Positions 43,026-52,147 are shown, numbered from the stretch's first letter. The stretch is 64,000 nt of DNA from an uncultured Mycoplasmatota bacterium (GCA_946403755.1 CAMJBC010000003.1:62001-126000); one strand, 5' to 3'. A program made the numbers and translations. Notes: a model not told the origin generated them from the letters alone.

Positions 43026-43054
43026 TTGACTGTTTATGGAAAATATTGTAGAAT
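43026..43054 (+). promoter_or_regulatory. Promoter of the protease-dockerin / cohesin gene pair
   Basis: TTGACT (43026-43031), 17 bp, TAGAAT (43049-43054). Confidence 0.75.
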
Positions 43055-43075
43055 TATATTAGAATAGGTGAGAAT

Positions 43076-45136
43076 GTGAAAAGACTTAAAAATATTTTAA
43101 TTATTTTTATTTGTTTTTTAATGTTATGTAGTTTTACTGATGATGAAACTGCTCCTTTAGAATACGTTCAGTCTTTTGATCAAATAAATAGTTATGTTGG
43201 TTATACATCTGCTTATCCTACTAGTTATGATAGTAGAGTAGCAATTGATACATTCAATAATCAAGCAAATGAAAATCAAAAAAATTTAAATATATGTTGG
43301 GCATTCGCATCTAATAATGTTTTAGAAGCATATATGAAAAAAGTAAAATCATATACTGTTAATTATTCTGAAAATCAACCTGAATATGTTGCTAGATATT
43401 TAGGAGATATTTCTAGTTTTGGAAATGCTAATAATACTTTTAATGTAGTAAAGTATTTATTTTATAATATAACACCTATTGATGAAACAACATTTGATCC
43501 TAGTGGTTATTTTACTTCTTATAAAGAGAAAGAATTAAAATCATATATGTCTACATCAGCTGTTGGTATTGATGTTCAAAAATTAAAATTATTTAATCAA
43601 TATCCTATACAAGAATTATTAAATGGAAGTTATACTGAAACACAAATATATGATAATATTGCTAAATATAATGAAAAAGTAAAAGAATATGTTTATAAAT
43701 ATGGCTCTGTTATGGGTATTATTCATACTGATTTTATGACAAAAACATATGATGGATCATATGGTTGGTGCTATAACAATGGTTCTAAAGCTGAAAGCGA
43801 ATATAAAAGTAGTGCCCATGCTATTACAATAATTGGTTGGGATGATAATTATGTATGGCAAGGTAGTAATCCCGCACCATATAAAGGAGCTTGGTTAGCT
43901 GCTAACTCTTGGGGAACAGGTACAACATTCTTCTATATATCATATTTTGATGTATCAATAGTTAGAGGTTTTTTAGGAGTATCAAGTATTAATATTAATA
44001 ATAATTCTTTGCTATATAACAATAGTTATTTAGTAGCAGAATCAGCTAAATTTGCAAACTCATATAAAGATAATAGAGATAAGTATTATACAAGAACAAA
44101 CACTTCAAATACTACTGAATCATTTACTTATTATATTGGAGATAATACAGAAAAATTAGTATCAGCAAAACTATTATTCTTTGGATTTAGTAATTCACAA
44201 GAAGCAATAAATAATTTACAAGTTAAAATAGAAGTGGTTGGTCCAGATGATTCAACATTTAATACAACAACTATAGAACCAGGAATAACTGGATTTAGTT
44301 TAAGAGGTATTAATTTAAGTGGAACTATTAAAGTAAATGTAACTATTACAAATCCAACTAATTTAAAAATATCTAATATGTATTATGCAGTTGAATTATA
44401 TACTAAGAATTCTAATACATCAAAAACTTTATATATTAATAGTACGAATAGTTCATATAATAATTTAGTTAATAGTAACACTCAATTTAATGTAGTAACT
44501 AAAAATATTGAAACTACACCTAAATCAAATATAACTGTTAAAGTGTTAGATTCAAGTTCTAATGATATAACAAGTAAATTTAATATTACTAAATCTGATT
44601 TAGTATTTAATAGTATATCGTTAAACTTATTACAAAAAGAAACATTATCAACAAGTAGTATTACGCTTAAAGTAACAGCGGGAGGAGTAACAAGCAGTAA
44701 AACATTATCATCATCTTCTCCAAATTATAGTTTTAATAATTATAGTGTTGATGAAACAAATAAAATAGTTAAATATATTTCACCTAAAACAACCGTTTCA
44801 ACTTTAATTTCTAATGTAAATGGAGGAGTTAAAACAGTAACAGATAAAAATGGAAATGTTCTTTCTGAATCAACTTATGTAAACACAGGAAACAAGTTAA
44901 AAATAGTTGTAAATAATAATACATATATATATGATTTATCTGTACTTGGTAATGTAAATTCAGATAATAATATAGATATAAATGATGTTATGAAAGTCGC
45001 AACACATTCAATAAAAGGTGGCAAGTTGACAACTCAATTAGAATTATATTCAGCAGATGTCACAAAAGATGGTAAAATTAATATAAACGATGTTATGAAA
45101 ATAGCAACCTATTCAATAAAAGGGGTGGGATTATGA
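43076..45136 (+). CDS. Secreted papain-like (C1A) cysteine protease with C-terminal dockerin
   Basis: The 686-aa protein starts at GTG 43076 (AGGTGA upstream) with signal peptide MKRLKNILIIFICFLMLCSF. The catalytic domain has the papain set: oxyanion Q68, nucleophile C74 (NICWAFASN), H248 (SAHAITIIGWDD) and N277 (ANSWGTG). A beta-rich region (about 310-620) follows. The last 63 residues are a type I dockerin: two 22-residue Ca-binding repeats, GNVNSDNNIDINDVMKVATH and ADVTKDGKININDVMKIATY, with N/D at 1, 3, 5 and D at 12. Dockerins bind cohesins, and the overlapping next gene (ATGA) encodes a cohesin-like membrane protein. Role: surface-docked proteolysis, by inference. Confidence 0.88.
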   Translation: MKRLKNILIIFICFLMLCSFTDDETAPLEYVQSFDQINSYVGYTSAYPTSYDSRVAIDTFNNQANENQKNLNICWAFASNNVLEAYMKKVKSYTVNYSENQPEYVARYLGDISSFGNANNTFNVVKYLFYNITPIDETTFDPSGYFTSYKEKELKSYMSTSAVGIDVQKLKLFNQYPIQELLNGSYTETQIYDNIAKYNEKVKEYVYKYGSVMGIIHTDFMTKTYDGSYGWCYNNGSKAESEYKSSAHAITIIGWDDNYVWQGSNPAPYKGAWLAANSWGTGTTFFYISYFDVSIVRGFLGVSSININNNSLLYNNSYLVAESAKFANSYKDNRDKYYTRTNTSNTTESFTYYIGDNTEKLVSAKLLFFGFSNSQEAINNLQVKIEVVGPDDSTFNTTTIEPGITGFSLRGINLSGTIKVNVTITNPTNLKISNMYYAVELYTKNSNTSKTLYINSTNSSYNNLVNSNTQFNVVTKNIETTPKSNITVKVLDSSSNDITSKFNITKSDLVFNSISLNLLQKETLSTSSITLKVTAGGVTSSKTLSSSSPNYSFNNYSVDETNKIVKYISPKTTVSTLISNVNGGVKTVTDKNGNVLSESTYVNTGNKLKIVVNNNTYIYDLSVLGNVNSDNNIDINDVMKVATHSIKGGKLTTQLELYSADVTKDGKININDVMKIATYSIKGVGL

Positions 45137-47208
45137 TAAAAAAATTATTATTTATTTTCATATTTAGTATTTTAATAATACCAAATATTATTTTAGCAAG
45201 CACATTTTCTGTTAATATGAGTTGTCCTAATGCTGCAAGTGCAGGAGAAAAGATAACTTGCAAAATAACAGCTAATGTAGATGCAGATATAAATGAAATT
45301 AAAGGTAATTTTTCAAATGAAGGACTTGGTAGTTTAACATTTGATAAAAATAATAAACTTAATTTTACTCAAGCAGATTCTAATGGATTTAGAATAAGTG
45401 AAGAAGGTAGTATTCTTTCTAAAACTGGTAGTAATAGTTTTGAAATAGGTACTGTAAATGCTACTATACCAGGTAATGCTACCGAAGGTAATTCATTTAA
45501 AATAACAATAAATAGCATTACAGCTAATGGTAATTTAACTTATGCAACAATAACATCTAATATACATATTAAATCAAGTGATAATACCTTAAAAAGTTTA
45601 AGTGTAGGTAATTATCCATTATCACCTGTATTTAATAGTTCTACAACATCTTATAAAGTACAAGCAGAAGATGTTCCTAAAGTTAATATTACTGCTGTTG
45701 CTAATAATAGTGGAGCAACTATTAGTGGGGCAGGAGATGTTAATTTAAAATATGGAGATAATACTATAAATGTAGTTGTTAAGAGTGAAACAGGGGCAAC
45801 TAAAACTTATAAAATAGTAATTAATAGATTTGATTCAAGAGATAAAACAAATACTTTAAATAACCTTGTTGTAGCAGGTTATGATTTGGATAAAGCATTC
45901 TCACCAGAAACAACCAAATATAAAGTAACTGTTGAATCAAATGTTACTTCTGTAAAAATAAATGCTGAGTTAACTCCATCAGAAGAAAAACAAAAAATAA
46001 TGTCTACTTTTGTTAAAAAGTATGGACCTAGAACTCAAAAACTTAATTATGGAGATAACAATGTTCAAATAAGAGTAAGAGCTGAAAATGAGAAAGTTAG
46101 AACTTATACTTTAATAATACATAGAATTGATGATAGAGATCCTAATAATTATCTAAAATCACTTGAAATAAGTAGTGGTAAATATAAATTTGATAAAGAA
46201 ATAGGACAATATATTATAAATGTAGAAAACAATGTAAGCGTAGTTAGTATTAAAGCTATAGCTGAAAGTGAAAAAGCTAAAGTAGATTCAGTAAGTAAAT
46301 TAGAATTAAAAGAAGGTAGTAATAAAATTACTATTAAAGTAACAGCAGAAAATGAAAAAGAAAGAAAATATGTTATTACTATTAATAGATTAAAAGAAGG
46401 TACAACTATTGAAGAAGTTGAAAATATTGTATATTTAAAACAATTAAAAGTTTTAAATAAAAATATCAGTTTTAATCAAAAAACAACTACTTATGAAATA
46501 CCTATTACTGATGAAAGTGAAGTAACATTTACATATGAATTATATGAAGGTACAACTGGTACTATTGAATTAAAAGATGATGAAACTGGACCAATAAAAC
46601 TTTCTAGTGAGAAGAGTGATATAACTATTTCTCCAGTAATAGATGGATCAATAATATATCTAAATCTTATGTCACCTGAAGGATATACAAGACAATTCAC
46701 ATTTAATGTTAAAACAGCTGATTATTATATTGGTGATATAGAAATTCCAATAGAAAAAGATCCACTTGTTATAAAATGGACTTGGCAATTAATAGTGGCT
46801 TTAGTTTCTATATTAATAATATTGGTAGAACTTGGTTTTGCAATTTACTTTGCTATTAAGAATGGTGGAGTAGAAAATAAGAGACGTCAAACTGAAGAAT
46901 CTATTAAATCAGGAATTGATGATATAAAGAAAATACCAGAAAAGAATGAACAAAGAAAATTACAAAGAGCTGAAGCAGCTAAATTAAAGAAAGCCGAAAA
47001 AGAAAGACTTGCTGAAGAAAAGAAAAAAGCTAAAGAAGAATGGAAAAAACAAAGAGAATTAGATAAGATTCAAAGAGAACAAAATAAGATATTAGAAAAG
47101 CAAGCTAAAGAGATGGAAAAGAAAATAGATGAAGAAAAGAAACGTATTGCTGCAGAGGCAGCTAAGTCTCAAAAAGAATATGAAAAGTCTATAGAAAAAC
47201 CTCAATAA
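45133..47208 (+). CDS. Membrane-anchored protein: cohesin-like domain, cadherin-like beta-sandwich repeats, TM helix, cytoplasmic coiled coil
   Basis: The 691-aa protein starts with signal peptide MIKKLLFIFIFSILIIPNIILA. Residues about 23-150 form a beta domain with cohesin features: paired strands with AGEKITCKITANVDADINEIKG, then GLGSLTFD and NSFEIGTVNATIP. Four cadherin-like beta-sandwich repeats follow (about 152-540), each with (N/Y)(T/Y)L..L.V....L...F......Y.V and ending Y.I.I.R. One transmembrane helix (about 550-575) leads to a 110-residue Lys/Glu coiled coil inside the cell. Overlap with the dockerin-protease gene (ATGA) implies co-translation and a shared complex. The cohesin call is by eye and context. 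Confidence 0.75.
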   Translation: MIKKLLFIFIFSILIIPNIILASTFSVNMSCPNAASAGEKITCKITANVDADINEIKGNFSNEGLGSLTFDKNNKLNFTQADSNGFRISEEGSILSKTGSNSFEIGTVNATIPGNATEGNSFKITINSITANGNLTYATITSNIHIKSSDNTLKSLSVGNYPLSPVFNSSTTSYKVQAEDVPKVNITAVANNSGATISGAGDVNLKYGDNTINVVVKSETGATKTYKIVINRFDSRDKTNTLNNLVVAGYDLDKAFSPETTKYKVTVESNVTSVKINAELTPSEEKQKIMSTFVKKYGPRTQKLNYGDNNVQIRVRAENEKVRTYTLIIHRIDDRDPNNYLKSLEISSGKYKFDKEIGQYIINVENNVSVVSIKAIAESEKAKVDSVSKLELKEGSNKITIKVTAENEKERKYVITINRLKEGTTIEEVENIVYLKQLKVLNKNISFNQKTTTYEIPITDESEVTFTYELYEGTTGTIELKDDETGPIKLSSEKSDITISPVIDGSIIYLNLMSPEGYTRQFTFNVKTADYYIGDIEIPIEKDPLVIKWTWQLIVALVSILIILVELGFAIYFAIKNGGVENKRRQTEESIKSGIDDIKKIPEKNEQRKLQRAEAAKLKKAEKERLAEEKKKAKEEWKKQRELDKIQREQNKILEKQAKEMEKKIDEEKKRIAAEAAKSQKEYEKSIEKPQ

Positions 47209-47224
47209 TAATTGAGGTTTTTTA
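47195..47224 (+). terminator. Terminator after the cohesin-like gene
   Basis: AAAAACCTCAAT/ATTGAGGTTTTT stem (47195-47206 with 47211-47222) with AATA loop, covering the final codons. Confidence 0.88.
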
Positions 47225-47236
47225 AACAAATAAAAA

Positions 47237-47266
47237 AGTCTTGAATAATCAAGACTAATTTTTTAT
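47237..47266. terminator. Second terminator, also ending tRNA-Ser
   Basis: An 8-bp AGTCTTGA/TCAAGACT stem (47237-47244 with 47249-47256). The A run to its left gives a U tract for the minus-strand tRNA-Ser transcript. Confidence 0.8.
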
Positions 47267-47267
47267 A

Positions 47268-47358
47268 TGGCGGAGACAGAGAGATTTGAACTCTCGCGCC
47301 AGTTTCCCGACCTACACCCTTAGCAGGGGCGCCTCTTCAGCCTCTTGAGTATGTCTCC
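47268..47358 (-). tRNA. tRNA-Ser (anticodon GCU)
   Basis: Read on the minus strand, it runs from GGAGACA (47358) to an encoded CCA (47268-47270). The loop CTGCTAA between CGCCC-type stems gives anticodon GCU. A long class II variable arm (GTAGGTCGGGAAACTGGC region) and GTTCAAATC T-arm are present. The acceptor stem GGAGAC/GTCTCC is intact. Confidence 0.95.
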
Positions 47359-47373
47359 AAAGTCCTCATAAAA

Positions 47374-47402
47374 ATAATACATTAATATTAGCAATAAGTC
47401 AA
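47374..47402 (-). promoter_or_regulatory. Promoter of tRNA-Ser
   Basis: On the minus strand: TTGACT (47402-47397), 17 bp, TATTAT (47379-47374), 15 bp before the mature tRNA end. Confidence 0.8.
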
Positions 47403-47409
47403 GAAATTC

Positions 47410-47438
47410 TTGAAATATTAGCCACTTTTTGGTATCAT
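47410..47438 (+). promoter_or_regulatory. Promoter of the tail-anchored protein gene
   Basis: TTGAAA (47410-47415), 17 bp, TATCAT (47433-47438), divergent from the tRNA-Ser promoter. Confidence 0.7.
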
Positions 47439-47463
47439 TAAAGTAACAAATAGGAAGTGCAAT

Positions 47464-47685
47464 ATGGAAGATAATAGTAAAGTTATGACAGAGGAAGAAA
47501 AGAAAGAAGAAGAACTATTAAGAACAATTAAAATGGAACCAATTCTTGAAACAACTGAATTAAAAGAAGAAGAATCTGTTACAACAAAGAAAAAGAAGTT
47601 TAAAAAGGCAAATATACTATTAATACTTGTAATAGTGATTTTACTTGCGGCCTTAGCATTTATTATCTATAAAAAAGTATTATAA
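47464..47685 (+). CDS. Small tail-anchored membrane protein, 73 aa
   Basis: The family is not recognised. The first 40 residues are very acidic and Glu/Lys-rich (EEEKKEEELLRTIKMEP), then a basic stretch KKKKFKK precedes one C-terminal transmembrane helix (about 51-69, ILLILVIVILLAALAFIIY) and a short YKKVL end. The positive patch before the helix predicts a cytoplasmic N-terminus. It is a single-gene unit with promoter, AGGAAG ribosome site and a GAAA-loop terminator. Confidence 0.75.
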   Translation: MEDNSKVMTEEEKKEEELLRTIKMEPILETTELKEEESVTTKKKKFKKANILLILVIVILLAALAFIIYKKVL

Positions 47686-47687
47686 TT

Positions 47688-47712
47688 CAGGACTCGAAAG
47701 AGTCTTGTTTTA
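47688..47712 (+). terminator. Terminator after the tail-anchored protein gene
   Basis: An 8-bp stem CAGGACTC/GAGTCTTG with one G-U pair and GAAA loop (47688-47707), followed by a short T tract that is also part of the gltX -35. Confidence 0.7.
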
Positions 47713-47733
47713 ATTAATAAAATATTATATAAT
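47705..47733 (+). promoter_or_regulatory. Promoter of gltX
   Basis: TTGTTT (47705-47710), 17 bp, TATAAT (47728-47733). The -35 starts inside the preceding terminator. Confidence 0.75.
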
Positions 47734-47755
47734 CTAAACGATTGAGGTGAAATAT

Positions 47756-49405
47756 ATGACAAATAAAGATTTAGCTGATTTTTTATTTCCTAATATTAAT
47801 AAAACAATAGCAGATTATGAAAAAGAATATCCTGCAAGAGATTTACCTGAAAATGCATGTGTTACTAGATATGCACCTAGTCCAACTGGATTTATGCATA
47901 TAGGTAATTTCTATCAAGTAGTAGTTGACTATGTTATTGCTAAAAGAAATAATGGAGTATTCTATTTAAGAAATGAAGATACAGATCAAGCACGTGAGAT
48001 AGAAGGTGCTGTAGAATATATAAGACATGTTTTAGAACATTATAAATTACTACCAGATGAATATGAATTTAGAGATACAAAAGAAACAAAAGGTAATTAT
48101 GGACCTTATATTCAATCTGAAAGAAAAGATATTTATAAAGCATTTATTAAAGAACTAGTAGAAAAAGGAAAAGCATATCCATGTTTCTTAACTCAAGAAG
48201 AAATGGATATTATTAGAGAAAACCAATCTGCTAAAAAAGCTAGAATAGGTATATATGGTAAATTTGCTAAATACAGAAATGCAACTCCAGAAGAATTAAT
48301 CGAACATTTAAAAAATGGAGAAAGTTATACAATTAGATTAAAGAGTGAAGGAGACTTTGATGAAAAGTTTAAATTTGATGATTTAGCTAATGGAGAAATG
48401 GAATTACATGAAAATGATTTAGATACTATTATTTATAAATCATCAACAGAATTACCAACATATCATTTTGCTCATTTAGTAGATGATCATTTAATGCGTA
48501 CTACTCATGTTATAAGAGGACAAGAATGGATGAGTTCTATACCTGTTCATTATGAGTTATTTAAAACTTTTGGATTTGAGCTTCCTAAATATATACATAC
48601 ACCACTAATTCTTAAAAAAGATGGTGATAAGATTAGAAAGATTTCTAAGAGATTAGATCCAGAAGCTAGAATGACTTATTATGAAGAAAAAGGATATCCA
48701 ATATATGCTGTTATTGAAGCTATAATGACAATAGCTAACTCTAATTATGAAGCATGGAGAGAACAAAATCCTGATGCAAACTTTACTGAATTTGATTTTT
48801 CTCCTAAAAAGATGAGTCCATCTGGAGCATTATTTGATTTAGATAAATTAGATAATATTTCTAAAAATTATATTAGTAAATTAAAAGCTACTGAAGTATT
48901 TGATTTATTAAATGACTATACTAAAGAGTATGATACTGAATTTAATGAATTAATAAATAAGTATAAAGAATATACAATTAATATTCTAAATATTGAAAGA
49001 GAACAAGAAAAACCAAGAAAAGACTACGCTTGTATGAAAGATGTTAGAGAACTTATTTGGTATATGTATGATGAACTATATAAAGTATCTGAATATGAAT
49101 GGAAGAATATAACTGATAAAGATGAAATAAAGAATATTCTAAATGTTTATGTAAATAAATATTATGATGAATCTGATGATAAAGATACATGGTTTAATAA
49201 AGTTAAAGAATTATGTGATGAATTGGGTTATGCATCTAATATTAAAGAGTATAAAGCAGATCCAAGTAAGTTTAAAGGTAATGTAGCAGATGTAAGTACT
49301 GTTATAAGAGTTGCTATTACATCTAAATCTAATACACCTGATTTATATGAATTAATGAGATTACTTGGTAAAGAAAGAATTATTAATAGAATTAATATGA
49401 TATAA
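47756..49405 (+). CDS. gltX: Glutamyl-tRNA synthetase (divergent)
   Basis: The 549-aa class I synthetase has CVTRYAPSPTGFMHIGNFYQ (HIGH-type motif, HIGN) near 38-57, the YLRNEDTDQAREIEGAVEYI block specific for Glu/Gln enzymes, and KIRKISKR in place of the usual KLSKR/KMSKS loop near 290. FVDDHLMRTTHVIRGQEW-type sequence (HLVDDHLMRTTHVIRGQEW) follows the family. It differs from typical bacterial GltX in the middle insertion (SNYEAWREQNPDANF) and C-terminal anticodon region. GTG 47747 lies inside the ribosome site, so ATG 47756 is the start. A second, canonical gltX elsewhere is possible. Confidence 0.85.
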   Translation: MTNKDLADFLFPNINKTIADYEKEYPARDLPENACVTRYAPSPTGFMHIGNFYQVVVDYVIAKRNNGVFYLRNEDTDQAREIEGAVEYIRHVLEHYKLLPDEYEFRDTKETKGNYGPYIQSERKDIYKAFIKELVEKGKAYPCFLTQEEMDIIRENQSAKKARIGIYGKFAKYRNATPEELIEHLKNGESYTIRLKSEGDFDEKFKFDDLANGEMELHENDLDTIIYKSSTELPTYHFAHLVDDHLMRTTHVIRGQEWMSSIPVHYELFKTFGFELPKYIHTPLILKKDGDKIRKISKRLDPEARMTYYEEKGYPIYAVIEAIMTIANSNYEAWREQNPDANFTEFDFSPKKMSPSGALFDLDKLDNISKNYISKLKATEVFDLLNDYTKEYDTEFNELINKYKEYTINILNIEREQEKPRKDYACMKDVRELIWYMYDELYKVSEYEWKNITDKDEIKNILNVYVNKYYDESDDKDTWFNKVKELCDELGYASNIKEYKADPSKFKGNVADVSTVIRVAITSKSNTPDLYELMRLLGKERIINRINMI

Positions 49406-49406
49406 A

Positions 49407-49440
49407 AAAAGAAGTTTCAATTTTGAAACTTCTTTTATTC
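49407..49440. terminator. Bidirectional terminator between gltX and the ABC permease gene
   Basis: AAAAGAAGTTTCAA/TTGAAACTTCTTTT inverted repeat (49407-49420 with 49423-49436) with U tracts both ways. Confidence 0.88.
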
Positions 49441-51099
49441 TTGTTCAATCATATTTTTAATACCATCAGTATTACTAATAATTAACATAATTAAATTAAT
49501 AAATAATAATAATCCTGATATAGCTAAGTATATTTCTTCAAATCCAAACATTTTAGTTTTATATAAATAACTATATGATCCAATACAAGTAAGTATAAAT
49601 ATGAATGATACTATTCCCATAGATATAAATGTATTATAGTTCTCTCTTAATGCATTATTTTCGTCATCCCAATTTAATTTTGGTTGTAATGAATCAATAT
49701 ATAATCCAATAAATGATACAGCTGATATACTAAGTATACTAATAACTACAAATTGCATTATAGATAGTATATTCATACCAACTACTATATAGAATATAAA
49801 TGTATAAACAAATATACCTACAAAAGATATTAGAAAACTAATTAAGTATTTTATAAACCATTGTTTCTTATATGATAATGGAATATATTTAATAAATTGA
49901 TAATTTTTTCCTTCTCTTGAGAAAGAAGAAGATGCTATTGAATTCATTGCAGGTATTAATAATGATATACCAACTATGAATAATAATAGTATTATTTTAA
50001 TCTTATCATTGTTAATAGATAATAATACTTTAATAGAATTAAAATCATATCTAATAGTTCCTATTTGATATAAAGCATATATTATTACAGGCCATAGTAT
50101 ATTAATAATCATACAGTTTATAAAGAAACTAGGAGTTCTAACTAATGTTTTAAATTCTTTTCCTAAATATGTTTTAACAACATTTTCTTGTTTAATATTT
50201 TTTAATAATTTAGTAGAGTTTTTATTAGTATTGGTATTTTTATTTGATAAGTCTATAACACTATTTAAATATACTTTTTTAGCTAATAATAACATTATTC
50301 CAATATAAGCTACGTTTATAATAATATATTTTAATAATGATAAAATATTCATATTAGTTAAAGTATCTGTAAATAATCTTATTTGTGGAAATATATAATT
50401 CATAGTATCTAAAAATTTATGATTACCATTTACAAAACTTTCTAAATAAGCATTAAAGTCAAATCCTTTTAATGAATTGATAAAACATATTAATACAATA
50501 AATAATATTATTACAAATAGAGTAGATATCTTTTTAACACTTTCTTTGTTTTTAATAAATTTAGTAAAATACATAATTATTAAACAAAATATAGTAGCAT
50601 ATACCATAGGTATAATAGGTAAAGTAACTATTTGTAATAATGATATTAATAAATTAGGTACTTTTAAGTGAAGAGCTAACATATAACTAATTATGCTAAC
50701 TAATATTAGAAATATTTGCATAATATTTTCTAATATAAAACATACAGTAAATTTAGATGAAACTAATTGTACTGGTTTAATAGGTAATGGTAAAAGTTTT
50801 TCTATATCAGTACTAAAATATAATTCATTTAATAAAGCAGATATACTAAATACAAAAGTAAATATACAAATTATATAACACATTATTTGAAGTCCAATGC
50901 TTTCATATTCAATATCCATTAATTGAATAGTAGTATCATATACAAATGATGCACTTACTATTAAAAAAGGAATTATAATGAATAGTATTGTAAAAAATAG
51001 TAATAAACCAAAAATTATTTTAGTTCTAGTTCTATTTGATTTAGTTCTTCTAAGAGAAGATTTAAGAAAAACTTTTGTTAAAGATAAATAATTATCCAT
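49435..51099 (-). CDS. ABC transporter permease
   Basis: The 554-aa polytopic protein has about twelve hydrophobic segments, beginning after a basic N-terminus (SSLRRTKSNRTRTK) with GLLLFFTILFIIIPFLIVSA. Hydrophilic loops such as STDIEKLLPLPIKPVQLVSSKF are typical of ABC-2-like exporter permeases of the long type. It overlaps the ATPase gene upstream by 8 bp, so the two form one transporter. The substrate is unknown. Confidence 0.8.
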   Translation of the reverse strand: MDNYLSLTKVFLKSSLRRTKSNRTRTKIIFGLLLFFTILFIIIPFLIVSASFVYDTTIQLMDIEYESIGLQIMCYIICIFTFVFSISALLNELYFSTDIEKLLPLPIKPVQLVSSKFTVCFILENIMQIFLILVSIISYMLALHLKVPNLLISLLQIVTLPIIPMVYATIFCLIIMYFTKFIKNKESVKKISTLFVIILFIVLICFINSLKGFDFNAYLESFVNGNHKFLDTMNYIFPQIRLFTDTLTNMNILSLLKYIIINVAYIGIMLLLAKKVYLNSVIDLSNKNTNTNKNSTKLLKNIKQENVVKTYLGKEFKTLVRTPSFFINCMIINILWPVIIYALYQIGTIRYDFNSIKVLLSINNDKIKIILLLFIVGISLLIPAMNSIASSSFSREGKNYQFIKYIPLSYKKQWFIKYLISFLISFVGIFVYTFIFYIVVGMNILSIMQFVVISILSISAVSFIGLYIDSLQPKLNWDDENNALRENYNTFISMGIVSFIFILTCIGSYSYLYKTKMFGFEEIYLAISGLLLFINLIMLIISNTDGIKNMIEQE

Positions 51100-51814
51100 T
51101 TTTAATAACCTCTAAGAATAATTCCTCTAAGTCTTTCTTTTTATATTTTTTAATTAAATCATCTAAAGTACCATAATAGATTATTTTACCTTTATCAATT
51201 ATTGCTATTTCATCACATAATTTTTCGGCTACTTCAAGAACATGAGTAGAGAAGAATACTGTATTACCAGAATCAGCATGTTCTTTCATCATTTTCTTCA
51301 AAACAACAGCACTTCTAGGATCTAATCCTACCATTGGTTCATCTAATATCCAAACTTTTGGTTCATGAACTAATGCAGCAACAACCATCATTTTTTGTCT
51401 CATACCATGTGAATAACCTTGCATAGGTTTATCTAAAACATCTTCAAGTTCAAATTGTTCAACTAAGTATTTGATTCTTTCTTTTCTTTTTTTAGAATCA
51501 ACATTATAAATATCAGATATAAAATTAATAAATTCAATTCCAGTTAGTTTTAAAAACATATCTGGACTATCAGTTATATATCCGATATTTTGTTTTGCAT
51601 CTAAAGCATCTTTGATAATATCTAAATCATTAATAGTAATAGTGCCTTTATCAGGTTTTAATATACCAGTCATCATTTTAATAAGAGTTGTCTTACCAGC
51701 ACCATTTAATCCTATAAAACCAATTATTTTGCCATCAGGAATATCTAATGATAAGTTTTTAATAGCAGTAATATTGTTATTATAGGTTTTAGTTACATTT
51801 TTAATTTTTATCAT
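51092..51814 (-). CDS. ABC transporter ATP-binding protein
   Basis: The 240-aa ATPase has Walker A GLNGAGKTT near 36-44, the Q-loop region, a signature YSHGMRQKMMV in place of LSGGQ, Walker B VWILDEPMVGLDPR and the switch His in FFSTHVLE. The YSHGM signature is common in EcsA-like ABC-2 ATPases. It pairs with the permease encoded downstream. AGGAGG precedes the start. No obvious substrate gene is nearby. Confidence 0.92.
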   Translation of the reverse strand: MIKIKNVTKTYNNNITAIKNLSLDIPDGKIIGFIGLNGAGKTTLIKMMTGILKPDKGTITINDLDIIKDALDAKQNIGYITDSPDMFLKLTGIEFINFISDIYNVDSKKRKERIKYLVEQFELEDVLDKPMQGYSHGMRQKMMVVAALVHEPKVWILDEPMVGLDPRSAVVLKKMMKEHADSGNTVFFSTHVLEVAEKLCDEIAIIDKGKIIYYGTLDDLIKKYKKKDLEELFLEVIKNG

Positions 51815-51861
51815 ATCAAATCCTCCTAATTATATTTTACTATATATAACAAATTCATAGC

Positions 51862-51886
51862 AATAAAAAAATGAGTTGCCTCATTT
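51862..51886 (-). terminator. Terminator of the XRE gene (minus strand)
   Basis: On the minus strand: a 7-bp AAATGAG/CTCATTT stem with GCAA loop, then a U-rich tail. It overlaps the stop codon. Confidence 0.8.
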
Positions 51887-52141
51887 CTTAACTTTTTCAA
51901 TTTTTATTGTATATCCTAATGGTCCTAATATTTGTAATAGATTTTTAACAGTAGGGGAATGCATCATAGATTCTATTCTAGCAATCTTAGTTCTATTAAC
52001 ATTTGAATATAGTGCTAATAGTTCTTGTGTTAGATTATTTTCTTTTCTAAACATGATAAATTCCTCCGTGAAATCTTTTTCTAATTCTTCAGGAGTTTTA
52101 GTAGTACTAATATAATTGACATAATCATACATGTTTTTCAT
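51881..52141 (-). CDS. XRE-family helix-turn-helix regulator, antitoxin-like
   Basis: The 86-aa protein has an HTH from about 33 to 75: FRKENNLTQELLALYSNVNRTKIARIESMMHSPTVKNLLQIL, where TQELLALYSNV is the first helix pair and RTKIARIE the recognition helix. The C-terminal LGYTIKIEKVKK strand is typical of HigA/RelB-type antitoxins of the XRE group. No toxin gene lies beside it, so it may be an orphan or a plain repressor. No Shine-Dalgarno precedes either ATG (52141 or 52132), and the predicted transcription start coincides with the first, suggesting a leaderless mRNA. A palindromic operator covers its promoter. Confidence 0.78.
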   Translation of the reverse strand: MKNMYDYVNYISTTKTPEELEKDFTEEFIMFRKENNLTQELLALYSNVNRTKIARIESMMHSPTVKNLLQILGPLGYTIKIEKVKK

Positions 52142-52147
52142 GCAAGT

